A stretch of 64,000 bases of DNA from Capsicum annuum (GCF_002878395.1 NW_025856403.1:114522-178521), one strand, 5' to 3'. Positions 35,641 through 47,956 are shown, counted from the first letter of the stretch. Notes: a model not told the origin generated them from the sequence alone. Numbers and translations: made by a program.

Positions 35641-36916
35641 ACGATTAAAAAAGCAGAATATTTGATCAGTTAAAAAATTTATAACGAAAAAAAATAAAAT
35701 ATTTTTAAAAGGGTCGAATTGCCCAAGTTGAATACTATATCAGTATTGTATATGAACTATATCAGTATTGTATATGGACTGTATATGAACTACGTAGGCC
35801 AAAATGACCCAAATAAGGAAACAGCTATAAAGCAGAAAAGTTTTCAAACTTGGGCTATTTGTTTTAAAAAGTGCTATAGTTCCCTTTATAAAAAGGCCTA
35901 ACAATACACCAAAAACTCACTTAAAATAAAAGAGAGAGATAACATGTATAGTAATTTTCGTAACACATCACTTTACTTTATTCTTTTTCTTTAACTTGCT
36001 CAATAGTAGCAGTCTCATTTTTTCTATTGTAAATTTGCTGGAGCTGTGAATAATTTGAAGAAGGGACGCGTAATCATATGATAAAAGAAACATATGATAT
36101 AACATACATGATAATTTTCATAACAAATGATTTTACGTATTTATTGAATGGAAAAAGACAAATTCTTCCATATTTGTTAAATGCAAAATTTTTCTAAAGA
36201 ACATATGAAATGGTAGTAGATTTGCAGATTATGAAAAAGTGTCACATGCATAGCAGTGTAATGTTACACACAATCATTAATTTACCAAGCATACCCTTAA
36301 TTTGACTAATTAAATCACCATAATCAAATGGTATTAACTAACATTTCTACTTAGACTATTATAATTGATGAATTTTAATAGATCCTAATATTCATATATC
36401 ATTTTAACATTAAGATATTATGATAAACCATTAAATTTGCACCTGATTATGTCAAATGAATAGATATAATAGAGTTAATTTTCCATTGAATATGTTAAAT
36501 TGAACAGATATGCACCAAGTTAGTTGAGGTCAAATATTTCTCCTTATTACTAGTTGGAGTCAAATTTTTCCTTGAACTATGTCAAATAGAATAAATATAC
36601 TCTCCTTTAATATGCTCTCATTTTATTAGTTACGGTCCAGCATACCCTTATTTTTAAGCATAGACAAGTTAGCACTTCATATGTGTTTTCTTTCTTTTTG
36701 CACTTGGTAAGATAGAAGGTAGTGCAAACTTTGAATTCATTTTTTTCAATCAACCATTTTAAGTCTTGTCTTTATGTAGTAGTAATTAATTTAATCCTAA
36801 TCTCAATAAGTATAAATATAAAATGAAAGGGTAAATAGTATAAATTTCGATAGTTTGGACCTTAATTATAGAAAATTCTGACATTTTGCATAATTGTTGA
36901 AAATTTTGATTTTGTG
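35641..36916. other. AT-rich intergenic sequence
   Basis: No gene recognised. Repeated phrases such as TGTCAAATRRAATAGATAT occur near 36450-36600, but no boundary is clear. Confidence 0.45.
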
Positions 36917-37150
36917 TCTGTCCAGATACATAATTAGCTCCTGATGCATCCAATGAAGATACACTTTTTCCTTTGTAAGGATACATAATTAGTTTTCGGT
37001 ACATTTTTTTGTTGTTGGGTCTGTCGAAATAAATAATACAGCCAACGAATATACATTTTTTCCTTTGTAAAGATACATAATTAATTTTCGATATAATTTT
37101 TTTGAATTTGGGGTCTATCGAGATACAAAATTACCTCCCATTACATCCAA
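36917..37150. repeat. tandem repeat, about 100-bp unit, about 2.3 copies
   Basis: Units start at about 36917 (GTCTGTCCAGATACATAATTA), 37019 (GTCTGTCGAAATAAATAATA) and 37111 (GTCTATCGAGATACAAAATTA). Each unit contains TACA-TTTTTTCCTTTGTAA and AGATACATAATTA. Spacing is 102 and 92 bp. Confidence 0.75.
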
Positions 37151-37538
37151 AAAAATACATAACTAGTTTAGATTTTTGTAATTACTTTATAAGGGTGAGA
37201 TTTTTGTATGTTTATATTATTTTTAAAAAATGAAAACCACGCATATTGCATATACTATATTCCACACAGTATTTACTTGTGAAAATGGATGGAATTTCAT
37301 GCAATCCAACTTAGATTTTACTCTCCTATATTATCATTAAGGGCCTTTAAGAAACGTAAATTAGCAACAAGAGACTTATACTTTTTTATTTTTTACCAAC
37401 TCAATCTTTCTTAGTTTCTTTGTTTCTTTTTTCTTCTTCTTCCTTTTTCTTTGTGGTCTCCGTTAAAAAAAACTTAGAGGTGGGGAAAAATTGGATGACA
37501 AAATGGGGGAATAAATAGAAAAAACGGATTTATGTTTT
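37151..37538. other. AT-rich intergenic sequence
   Basis: A pyrimidine-rich tract (TTTCTTTTTTCTTCTTCTTCC) is at about 37422-37446. Nothing else is seen. Confidence 0.45.
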
Positions 37539-38387
37539 TGTAACACCCTACACTTTCGAACTAGAAATCGAACTATTGTTCCTATGAGTGGAAGCTCTAA
37601 TAGAAATTATCTTCAAGTGCGAATAACTGTCATGATCTTTATCCTCGTGTTTGAAGTTCTTTCGATGTGGTAAATCTTCGTAGGAATCACTTAGAGTAAA
37701 GTTGAGCTAAGAACCTTTGATTTGGCTAAATCTTTGTATTTGATTTTACAAGGGTCTACTTTGAACGTGTATAACTTTTGATACAAGTAAAATTTTGCAT
37801 ATTAAGACCCATCAAATGGTAGATAATTGAGTCTTCTTTCCAACTATACTAATTTCACCAAAATTCGAAACCTGGGCAAAAAGGTATAGCAATTTTCGTG
37901 AGAGAGACAGTGAGATCGCGTGATTAACGCGCGTCTCTCGCTCCAATGCACGCTCCTAGTTTATAGCTATTGGATCCGCGTTTTTAAGGGCTTTATAGTA
38001 TTTTCTTTCCGTATAACTCCCAACTCATGCCTGATAACCCTCAAGGGGAGATATTTTCCTCCTATTTCATCAATTAAACATCTCAAATCCTCTAAAAAAA
38101 CATAACTCTGGCTCCTCCCCAAAGATCAAGAATTCAACCCTTTCATTTCAAGATTCTTAAGAAAAGTTTCAAGAATAGTGTTCCATTCTTCAAAACAAGG
38201 AACTTAAGGCATGTGGGACTACTCTAAAAACCATGGGCGTAAGTTTAATTGTTTTATCAAGATTAAAAAAAATCTTCAATTATGTTTTATAATGAAGCGT
38301 TTGAAATTGTTTTCAAAAAGTATGTATCATGGAATTGTTTTGATGAAAATAAATGTTGTCCTGAAACAATTTTCATGGAAATTGAAT

Positions 38388-38430
38388 TATAACTATAACT
38401 ATAACTATAACTATAACTATATATATATAA
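38388..38430. repeat. (TAACTA)n then (TA)n microsatellite in F
   Basis: About five TAACTA units followed by TA dinucleotides, at the position where D carries its TA/TATG tract. Confidence 0.9.
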
Positions 38431-39501
38431 TTTCATGTATTTTATAAAGTGGATTGAGAGCATGAATGACTAAACTCCCTATCCTTTATGATATCTTTGA
38501 TTTCAAGTATTGTGAATTGTTTAAATGCATGAATTTTCTCAAAGAAAACTAGTGAGTGAATCCTTTACTAATGATCATGGAATAATATGGGTTGTGACGT
38601 GTTGAGAGGGGGTTTGTGAATGAAAAATATTTATCGTGTCAAAATTAACAATTTTTATGGGTATAGAACTATGTAAACATAACATGACAACCTTATGGTT
38701 GTACTATTGAAAGGAGAATGTTTTTGATGTAAACTCAAATGAAAATCTATTGCATGACACTCCCTCACTTGATGTTTAAAAGATATGGGAGGTTATTAAT
38801 ATGATAATAAGTGAAAAGGGTTGCAGAGATAATGTGATGTGATTTATTAACTTGCAAGTCAAGGTATGATGATACGCGGTGATTTTATGCCCTTAACAAG
38901 ATAAGTATTGAATGTTTTGACAGTATGAAGCATGTTTGTCTTAAAGAACTAAAAGTTAGGCTTAAGAGAGCTAGTTGGTTATCCAAAAAAGGCGTTTGAG
39001 TGTAAGGGCTCATCACTGGAAACCGTAGTTGCCCATGCGGGACTTATGATATATTCTCCTACATGAATGGATATTTAGGACATCTCACATGGGGGTATTT
39101 TATGTGAAGTGATCACATGGGGAGTATCACAACCCCAATCTCGGTGGTTACTTGGATTGGAGGATTGGCCACCGATTCACGGATTGGTCTGACATAGCCC
39201 ATGGGATTACAGATTTTTAGGGTATACCGACTAGCTCAAAAAAAGAATAAAGAGTGGGTCAGTGTTGTTAAGAATCATTTTGATGTTCTCTAAAGTATTC
39301 CTATGTATTTTTGTATATATTGTGTTCACTGATATTATGAAATGCTCTCACCTATTTTGTCTAAAAATATACTATTTTGAGTTGTTTCACATACCAGTAT
39401 AATTGTATAGACCCCCTATATTTAGGATCTGAGGCAAAGTGTGAGACCTGCTAAGCAGTAGGTTGAATTCTATCAGAGATTGTTGTTGATGAGTCTCTCT
39501 T

Positions 39502-41745
39502 TGTAATGCTCCAGAAAACTAGTCTCGGAGCGTCACACGGTACTTGAGGCTACGAGTAGCCCCAAGTTAACCCTTTGAGTCATTTTCATTCAGTTCAACA
39601 CAAATCAATGGGGTTTCCATAAATAACCCTTAAATATCAACAGAGTAATTATCATCCAAGAATAAAAGAATTTTAGAAAGATAACAAAATATGACTTATT
39701 AGTCAACTCCCAACATCTCTACTAGTCTGACAAGCCTCTAAGAAAATCAATAAAACCCGCGAGCCATTGATACATGCCCCAACTGACTCATACTCAGTTA
39801 TCAAATGTAAACAATTCCGTGAAACCAACATCAGACATCACGTCCTAGGAACATGAGGACTCACTACAACAGAGGATGTAGAATAGCATACCCGAAGAAT
39901 CACAGTCGAACCTGGAACTGAGCACCTGAACCTACATTCCGAGAAAATGCATCCCACATCCAAAGATGTGGGTCAGTACCATGGAAAGGAACCGAGTATA
40001 TGGGGGTGTATGCAGTTATATAAACATCATCATCATAAATATTTATAAGAAATATGTAGGATGTATCAAAGACTCATATAGCCCAAAGAAAATCATCATA
40101 ATCATGAGAGGATGAAATAAATACAATAACACATGTGAGTCATCATATAATTTGTCAATCACTTTAAGTTCATCAAGAATATCAATTCTCATAATGTAAA
40201 TATCATTTAAATCTTTTGAAAGAATAACTTTCACAATTCCACTTTCAAATCACTTCACCATTCACCATAGACACAAGGAAACACACACACACTGGGAGAT
40301 CCTACAACCGACATAAACCATGTGAGCTATATGGAGTCCAACGTACAACCCACGTTGGGGAGGGCCGTCCTATCCTTGCCATCAAAGTAGGACTATCGAT
40401 ATCAAATCCACACAAACTAGTGATCACTATATAAATCAGCCTCAGACTAACTCCTATGGGAGCACGTAGTTCTAGGGAAGTAATGTCGCTTTATACCTCC
40501 CACTCGGTGCTAAAGATTTCTCCCGGACTTAGCTCAGATCATTTCAAAGACAATCCACAACAAAACAATTTCAGTAATATATAAATATACATTGGGAGCC
40601 ATCATGCTTCCCATCTATCAATATCAACCACGCTGTGGATTTCTTTCACACTCGAATTCAAACAAACTCCATTAAGACCAAATGTCAAATCATTTAAAAT
40701 ATCTCAAATATTCAACATCAACGTGCTTATAACACACACTTTCTCAAAAAAAACATAATTTCCAATGGGGATTCATGACCCAAATATCAAAATCATGATA
40801 AATATCGTTCAAGATTCATGCTTTATATCGCCACACATGTATATTCATTTTTCAAAATCATAAACATCAAGATTTAATAATAATCATCATAAGATATGGG
40901 TTCATTCTTCAAATTCGTAAAAATCAAATAAAAATCATGCCTTTGTAAAGAAAATTACTTTTGGGCACAAGAACGTAAGAGAGTTCTTGTTGATAAACCC
41001 CACATACCTTGAATGATGAACTTTAGATCGATACTCATTTTTGAGATATTACTCATGCCCTTGAATGATGGTTCTTGGAGTTCTTGAACTAGGAACTTGG
41101 AATCTTGAATAAATTTGCAGAATTAATGTTGAACTTTGGAGGTTCTTGAAGTTGGATGTAGGAGCTTAGGGTTTTCTTTTAGAGGGAATTTAATGAAATA
41201 TAACATATAATGCTTCTAATAGTCTTTAATATAGGGTTTGAATGGATTTTAGGTGAGGTGGAATGACCAAAAATCCCCTAAAAATTAAATAATTCTCGAA
41301 TCTATCCTTTGGTAGACTATTTTGATAGTCTGAAGTAGATCAACCATAACGTTTTACTCCGATATCTAAATTGGATGAAAATAATTTCATTGGAAAGAGG
41401 ACTCGCAGTGCTTTTCGTTGATATATAGTAGATCACCCAGATCATTATGTACAAGAAGTTATGATAGTTTAAATTGGAGAAAAAATATGCCAGGCCTCAG
41501 TACTTTTTCCTGCACGTTTTACTGTTCACTACTATTCACAGTTCGATTGGAATGTTCATAACTCGTCGCTCGGGTGTTCGTTGTGGATGATCCACAAATC
41601 GTTGGAAAGCTTATTTGATACTCTACATAATGGTGGATCATTATCTAAGACATTTCACACAAAAAAAATTATAATCCATTCTAGAAGATAGAACCCAACA
41701 CGTTTACGCACAAAATTTCAATGAAAAATTTCTCGGGGTATTACA
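39502..41745 (-). repeat. left (3') LTR of G
   Basis: 2244 bp, TGTAATGCTCC to GGGGTATTACA. It contains two versions of the conserved CATAAC...GCTC/CTCC...TTGGAAAG block, at about 41345-41400 and 41567-41615. Confidence 0.9.
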
Positions 41746-41762
41746 TCATCCCTCCCTTGGAA
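41746..41762 (-). other. polypurine tract of G
   Basis: Minus strand TCCAAGGGAGGGATGA directly before the 3' LTR. Confidence 0.8.
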
Positions 41763-42043
41763 AAATTCATCCTCGAATGATGCTAGACATGTCAAGATTA
41801 GATAGGGAATAGAGCATGCGGCTAAAACCATTCGTTATACTCATCACCACATTGTTTCTCACTCCGAATGCAATATAGAATGCATAAATTCAAGAAACTA
41901 CAGCTGAACAATAATAAATGACAGCTGAACTGCTGCAACTTTTATCAAAAGTGCATGATTTAGGAAAGAACGGTACCTTCGGCTTGATCGGAGTATGCGG
42001 AAAATAGGTGCGGGTACTTGGATCGCATATCCGCCTCAGCTTC

Positions 42044-42400
42044 CTAAGTTGCACCCTCAACAGATTGGGTTCGCCACAACACCTTGACCAAGGGAACTTC
42101 TTTGTTCCTTAGTCTTCGGAAACTGAAATCAAGAATCTCAATGGGAATCTCATTAAAAGAAAGATTTTCTTGAATGTCAACACTTACAGAGGAATCCACT
42201 ACCACAACATTGCTAATATGCTTTCTAAGCATGGAGACATGGAATATTGGATGAACAGAGGACAACTCAGAAGGCAACTCGACCTCATAAGCTACCTTAC
42301 CAACACGGCTAAGAATTTTGTAAGGACCAATGAAACGAGGACTAAGCTTCCCCTTCTTTCCGTATCTCTTCACCCCCTCATGGGTGAAATTTTTAGATAT
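42044..42400 (-). pseudogene. gypsy integrase C-terminal GPY/F module and linker to chromodomain (G)
   Basis: The open piece 42044-42373 contains YGKKGKLSPRFIGPYKILSR, VAYEVELP, HPIFHVSMLRKHI, PIEILDFSFRRLRNKEVPLV and KVLWRTQSVEGAT. The last stretch is the beginning of a chromodomain (KVLW...EGATWE pattern), so the integrase was of the chromovirus type. Such a domain targets new insertions to modified chromatin. The frame is broken at both ends: a shift near 42375 separates it from the core, and the chromodomain end is interrupted near 42044. Confidence 0.87.
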
Positions 42401-42492
42401 ACTAGGTCACAAACTTCAAACTCAAGGTCTCTCCTTCTAACATCCACATATGACTTCTGATGACTCTACGTAGTTTTCAACCTTTCCCTAAT

Positions 42493-43164
42493 CTACTTAA
42501 CCTTTTCCATAGCCTCAAATACCAAATCAGGACCACTAATAGCCGCTTCACCCACCTCGAACCAACCTATGGGTGATCTACACTTCCTCCCATATAAGGC
42601 TTCAAACGGAGTCATGCCAATACTAGAGTGGAAACTGTTATTGTAAGCAAACTCTATCAATGGTAAGTGAACATCCCAACTTCCCTTAAAGTCAAGTGTA
42701 TAAGCTCTCAATATATCCTCAAAGGTCTGGATAGTTCGCTCAGCCTGACCATCGGTCTGCAGATAAAAAGCAGAACTCAAAAGCACTTGGGTACCAAGAC
42801 CCTTCTAAAAAGCTTTCCAAAATTACAAAGTGAACTGAGTACCCCTATCCGAAATAATAGATAAGGGAACTTCATGCAGTCTGACTAGCTCTCGGATATA
42901 CAATCTAGCGTAATCCTCAACAGTATATGAAGTATGAATAGGCAAGAAATTAGCAGACTTAGTCAACCTATCAACCACAACCCAAATGGAATCATGATGG
43001 CATCGAAAAGGAGGTAAACCAATCATAACGTTCATATTTATCTCTTCCCACTTCCAGGTGGGAATACTAAACTCTTGCATCATACCACCAGGTGTTTGGT
43101 GTTCAACCTTAACCTGTTGGCATGTTGCACACTTAGCTACAAACATTGCTATATCTTTCTTCAT
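42493..43164 (-). pseudogene. gypsy integrase zinc finger and core (G)
   Basis: The piece 42823-43164 holds KCATCQQVKVEHQTPGG (the CX2C of the finger), INMNVMIG (the first catalytic Asp is now Asn), DRLTKSANFLP and IISDRGTQF (second Asp). The piece 42493-42786 holds QTDGQAERTIQTFED (catalytic Glu) and FEALYGRKCRSPIGWFEVGE. A short gap with a stop and a shift at 42787-42822 separates them. The finger's HH half lies in broken frame at 43165-43290. Confidence 0.87.
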
Positions 43165-43299
43165 GCCACTCCACTAATAGATTTCCCGTAAGTCTCGGTA
43201 CATCTTGGTGGCACCAGGATGAATAGAATATCGTGCCCCGTAAGCTTCAGCCATAATCCTCTATCTCAGTTCATCAACATTCAGGACACACAATCGACC

Positions 43300-44010
43300 C
43301 TACAATCTCAATACACCATCTCCCCCTTGGGAGAAAACCTCTACTTTTTGTTCCTTGACTGACTCTTTCAGTCTGACCAAACTAGCATCTAAGTGTTTCT
43401 TTTCCTTCACTTCCGAAACCAAGGAGGATTTGGAACTACTCTGAATCCCTATACTGCCTTCAGAAGAGTCAAACAACCTAACCCCCAATCTAGCCAAACG
43501 ATGTACATCTCGAGCCAACTCTTTCTTACCATCTACCACATGCGAAACACTACCCATGGACACTCTACTTAGGGCATCCGCCACAACATTGGCATTGTTC
43601 GAATGGTAAAGCACACTTATATCATAGTCCTTTAACAATTCTAACCATCGTCTCTGCCTAAGATTCAATTCTCTCTGGGTAAACACATACTGTAGACTCT
43701 TATGATCAGTGAAAACATCAACATGGACACCATACAAATAGTGTCTCTAGATTTTCAAAGCAAACACAACAGCAGCCAACCGAAGGTCATGGGTGGGATA
43801 ATTTTTCTCATGGGGTTTTAACTGTCTAGAAGCATAAGCTATCACCTTACCCTTCTGCATCAATACGCATCCGAACCCAACTCTCGAAGCATCACAGTAC
43901 ACCACCAAACCATCAACACCATTAGGCAAAGTCAAAACAGGGGCTGAAGTGAGTCGAGTCTTCATCTCTTTAAAACTCTTCTCATAAGATTCGAACCACA
44001 AGAAATTCAC
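43300..44010 (-). pseudogene. gypsy RNase H (G)
   Basis: 43747-44010 contains [40 protein letters not shown] (first catalytic Asp), [20 protein letters not shown]. 43300-43737 contains [48 protein letters not shown] (last acidic residue kept) and the spacer to integrase. A stop at about 43740-43746 separates the halves; each half on its own looks well kept. This is the best preserved pol segment of the gypsy elements in the window. Confidence 0.9.
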
Positions 44011-44217
44011 TTTCTTTTAGATCAACCGAGTCATAGGAGACGCTATAGGGAAGAAACTATTAAAAAAATGGTGGTAATCGCTAGCTAAACCTAAGAAACT
44101 TCGGATATCAGTCAGAGAAATAGGTCTAGGCCAATTTCTAACAGCTTCGGTCTTTTGGGGATCAACTCTAATACCGTCAGAAGAAATGATATGACCTAGA
44201 AAAGCAACTGACCTTAG

Positions 44218-44771
44218 TCAAAACTCACACTTCATGAACTTGGCAAACAACTTGTGATCTCTAAGGGTTTGCAAGACAGTTCGGAGATGATCAGAATGTT
44301 CATCCTCACTACGGGAGTACACCAGTATATTATTGATGAACGCTATAATAAACATATCCAAATATGGTTTGAATACTTGATTCATGAGGTCCATGAAAGC
44401 TGCTGGGGCATTAGTTAACCCAAAAGACATAACAAGAAACTCAAAATGGCCATAACGAGTTCGAAAAGCGGTTTTCAGGATGTCACACTCCCTAACTTTG
44501 AGTTGATGATAGCCGGAACAAAGCTCTATCTTTGAGAAATAACTTGCACCTTGCAATTGAATAAACAAATCATCTATTCTCTTAAGGGGTACTTATTTTT
44601 TATGGTGAATTTATTCAGTTGGCGGTAATCAATGCATATACACAAAGAGCCATCTTTCTTTCTCACAAACAACTCAGGAGCACCCCAAGGAGAAACACTG
44701 GGCCTTATGAAACCCTTATCTAGTAGATCTTTGAGTTGCCTTTTTAACTCCTTAAGTTCTGCAGGGGCCAT
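44218..44771 (-). pseudogene. gypsy reverse transcriptase (G), both box aspartates lost
   Basis: 44574-44771 starts [20 protein letters not shown], then [17 protein letters not shown] and [17 protein letters not shown]. 44218-44568 continues with [20 protein letters not shown], where the first catalytic Asp (usually KIDL) is Glu, [20 protein letters not shown], and FINNILVYS, where both Asp of FIDDILVYS are Asn (44330-44335). The RT would be inactive even if the frames were joined. The thumb region (44011-44217) is readable only in pieces. Confidence 0.9.
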
Positions 44772-44990
44772 ATGTTAAGGAGGAATAGAAATGGGCTGAG
44801 TATCGAGAAGAAGATCAATCCCGAACTCTATCTCTCTATTAGGAGGTATCCCTAGGAGATCATCCGGAAAGATATAAAAAAACTCAATGAAGACGTTAAC
44901 ACACTGCAGAGTTGGAGTCTCAAACTTAGTGTCTTTGACTCTAACCAAATGGTAAATACACCCCTTGGAAATAAGCTTTCTGGCAGAGGC
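44772..44990 (-). pseudogene. remnant between protease and RT (G)
   Basis: Minus-strand codons correspond to the FGINISLD...PPDREIDF region seen in C at 17701-17900, for example an [20 protein letters not shown] stretch near 44850. The sequence stops matching C at about 44990, where the deletion that removed protease and gag begins. Confidence 0.65.
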
Positions 44991-45205
44991 ATATTTTTAA
45001 AAGAGGAGAGCACGAATCAATAGAAGAGAGAGACACTTTAAGCACGATAGACTTTTGAAAGTAAGAATCATATTTTTTCCTAAAATGCCTTGTAGCCTCT
45101 TGCTCATAGATGTGGCGCGCTACACACCGATGATCAACACTATACATAATGCAACTTTTCAGACTTCCTAGGACACCTTAAAACCTTAGGCTCTGATACC
45201 AAGTT
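44991..45205 (-). promoter_or_regulatory. leader and primer-binding site of G, with palindrome
   Basis: PBS on the minus strand: AACTTGGTATCAGAGC, a full match to the usual iMet-type site, at about 45187-45202. At 45110-45125 is ATGTGGCGCGCTACAC, which is palindromic with one G-T wobble and has a GCGCGC centre. The gag/protease deletion junction is close to 44990. Confidence 0.75.
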
Positions 45206-47620
45206 TGTAACGCTCCGAAAAATGGGTCTCAGAGCGTCACACAGTACTTGAGACTACGAGTAGCCCCAAGCTAATCCTTTGAGCCATTTTCATTCAGTTC
45301 AACACAAATCAATGGGGTTTCCATAAATAACCCTCAAATATCAACAGAGTAATCATCATCTAAGAATAAAAGTATTTTAGAAAGATAACAAAATACGACT
45401 TATTAGTCAACTCCCAATATCTATACTAGTCTGACAAGCCTCTAAGGAAATCAATAAAACCCGCGAGCTATTGAGACATGCCCCAACTGACTCACACTCA
45501 GTTATCAAATGTAAACAATTTCATAAAACCAACATCAGACATCACGTCCTCGGAACATGAGGGCTCACCACAACAGAGGATGTAGAACAGCATGCCCGAA
45601 AAATTACTGTCGAACCTGGAACTGAGCACCTGAACCTACATGCCAAGAAAATATAGCCCACATCCGAAAATGTGGATCAGTACCATAGAAAGAAAATGAG
45701 TATATGGGGGTGCATGCAGTTGTATAAATATCACCATCATAAATAATTATAAGAAATATTCAAGATGTATGAAAGACTCACATAGCCCGAAGAGAATCAT
45801 CATAATCATGAAAGGATGAAATAAGTACAATAACACATGTGAGTTATCATATAATTTGTCAATAACTTTCAGTTCATCAAGAATATCAATTCTCATAATG
45901 TAAATATCATTTAAATCTTTTGAAAGAATAACTTTCACAATTCCACTTTCAAATCACTTCACCATTCACCATAGACACAAGGAAATACACACACACTGGG
46001 AGATTCTATAACCGACATAAACTATGTGAGCTACATGGAGTCCAACGTACAACCCACATTGGGGAGAGCCGTCCTATCCTTGCCATCAGAGTAGGACTAT
46101 CGATATCAAATCCACACAAACTAGTGATCACTATATAAATCAGCCTCAGGCTCACTCCTACGGGGGCACGAAGTTCTAGGGATGTAAGGTCGCTTTATAC
46201 CTCCCACTCGGTGCTAAAGATTTCTCCTGGACTTAGCTCAGATCATTTCAAAGATAATCCATAACAAAACAATTTTAATAATATATAAATATACATCGGG
46301 AGCCATCATGCTTCCCATCTATCAAAATCAACCACGTTGTGGATTTCTTTTACACTCGAGTTCAAAACAACTCCATTAAGACCAAAAGGTCAAATCATTC
46401 AAAATATCTCAAATATTCAACATCAACGTGCTTATAACACACACTTTCTAAAAAAACACAATTTCCAATGGGGATTCACAACCCAATTATCAAAATCATA
46501 ATATATATCGTTCAAGATTCATGCTTTATATCTCCACACATGGAAATTCATCTTTTAAAATCATAAACATCAAGATTTCATAATAATCATCAAAAGATAT
46601 GTGTTCATGCTTCAAATTCATAAAAAATCAAATAAAAATCATGTCTTTATAAAGAAAATTACTTTTGGGCACAAGAACGAAAGAGAGTTCTTGTTGAAAA
46701 ACCCTACATACCTTGAATGATGAACTGTAGATCAATACTTCTTTTTGAGATGTTAATCGTGCCTTTGAATTATGGTTATTGGAGTTCTTGAACTAGGAAC
46801 TTGGAATCTTGAATAAATTTGCAGAATTAATGGTGAACTTTGAATGTTCTTGAAGTTGGATGTAGAAGCTTAGGGTTTTCTTTTTGAGGGATTTGATGAA
46901 AAATAACATATAATGCTTTTAATAGGCTTCAATATAGGGTTTAGAAAGATTTTGGGTGAAGCAGAATGACCAAAACGCCCCTAAAAATTAAATAATTCTC
47001 AAATCTGTCCTTTGGTGCACTGTTTTGATAGTTTGAAGTAGATTAACCATAACATTTTACTTCGATATCCAAATTGGATAAACCAATTTCATTAGAAAGA
47101 GGACTCTCATATCATTCCGTTGATATATAGTATCTCACCCAGATCATTGTGTACGAGGAGTTATGATCATTTGAAGTTGACCAAAAAATTCACTTTTGAT
47201 AGGCTAAAGTAGATCGACCATAACGTTTTGTTCCGATAGACAAAGTGGATGAAACCAATTTCATTGGAAAGAGGACTCGCAGAGCTTTCTGTTGATATTT
47301 AGTAGATCACCCAGATCATTATGTACAAGGAGTTATGATCATTTAAATTTGGAAGAAAAATACGCCAGGCCTCAGTACTTTTTCCTGCCCATTTTACTGT
47401 TCACTACTATTCACGGTTCGATCGGAATATTCATAACTCGTAGCTCGGGTGTCCATTTTGGATGATCCACATATATTTGGAAAGCTTATTCGATACTCTA
47501 CGCAATGGTGGGTCATAATGTAAGACATTTCGCATGGAAAAATTTATAATTCATTCTAGAAGATAGAACCCAACACGTTTACGCACAAAATTTCAACGAA
47601 AAATTTTCCAAGGTATTACT
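45206..47620 (-). repeat. right (5') LTR of G
   Basis: 2415 bp, TGTAACGCTCC to AGGTATTACT (terminal A changed to T). It is exactly 171 bp longer than the left LTR, which equals the period of the tandem duplication at 47023-47364. Confidence 0.9.
47023..47364. repeat. 171-bp tandem duplication in the right LTR of G
   Basis: Two copies with period 171, starting in TTTTGATAG(T/G); each has GTAGAT(T/C)(A/G)ACCATAACG-like and TTTCATT(A/G)GAAAGAGGACTC phrases. The left LTR has a single copy at about 41318-41488. Confidence 0.88.
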
Positions 47621-47956
47621 CTCTTATTTCGGAAGACCTACTTTAGAACATTGTTAGTTATTTTGGTTCATGGTTTGACTGGGGGCCTTGTCCTAGTTTT
47701 TAGACAGATGTTTGTTTTCATGTTATTAGAGATTTCGCTGACTGGTGTCATGTGTTTTGAATGTTAAGAAATTCCTTTCGAATTGTTCATTTTACTTATG
47801 AGATTGACCATGTTTCCATTCGTTATGTTATCTTTCCGCATTTTCTTATATTATATGACCATTGTGCATGATTGCCATATAGCGATGGGCGCTCGGGCCT
47901 TCACGGTTTGAGATGCTCGTCGCGGCTAGGGCCTCAGCTCAGGTCCTGACAGTTTT

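Larger units (their letters stand above)
39502..47620 (-). mobile_element. Ty3/gypsy chromovirus-type retrotransposon G, gag/protease deleted
   Basis: 8119 bp with TSD CTCTT at 39497-39501 and 47621-47625, inserted in solo LTR F. Left LTR is 39502-41745, interior 41746-45205 and right LTR 45206-47620. The interior keeps RT, RNase H and integrase in the usual order but passes directly from the leader to the RT entry near 44990, so gag and most of protease are missing. By eye about 19 differences separate the two LTRs over the first ~220 bp, which makes G among the youngest LTR elements here. Confidence 0.9.
37539..47951 (+). mobile_element. solo LTR F (D-like family), split by nested G
   Basis: The LTR runs 37539-39501 and 47626-47951, about 2.29 kb in all, from TGTAACACCCTACAC to GGTCCTGACA. 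TSD GTTTT is at 37534-37538 and 47952-47956. No interior, PBS or PPT is present, so F is the product of LTR-LTR recombination. Its end (GGGGGCCTTGTCC, ATTAGAGATTTC, CTCGTCGCGGC) matches the LTR ends of D at about 25545-25800 and 31525-31786, so it is in plus orientation and belongs to the D-like branch. Confidence 0.88.
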
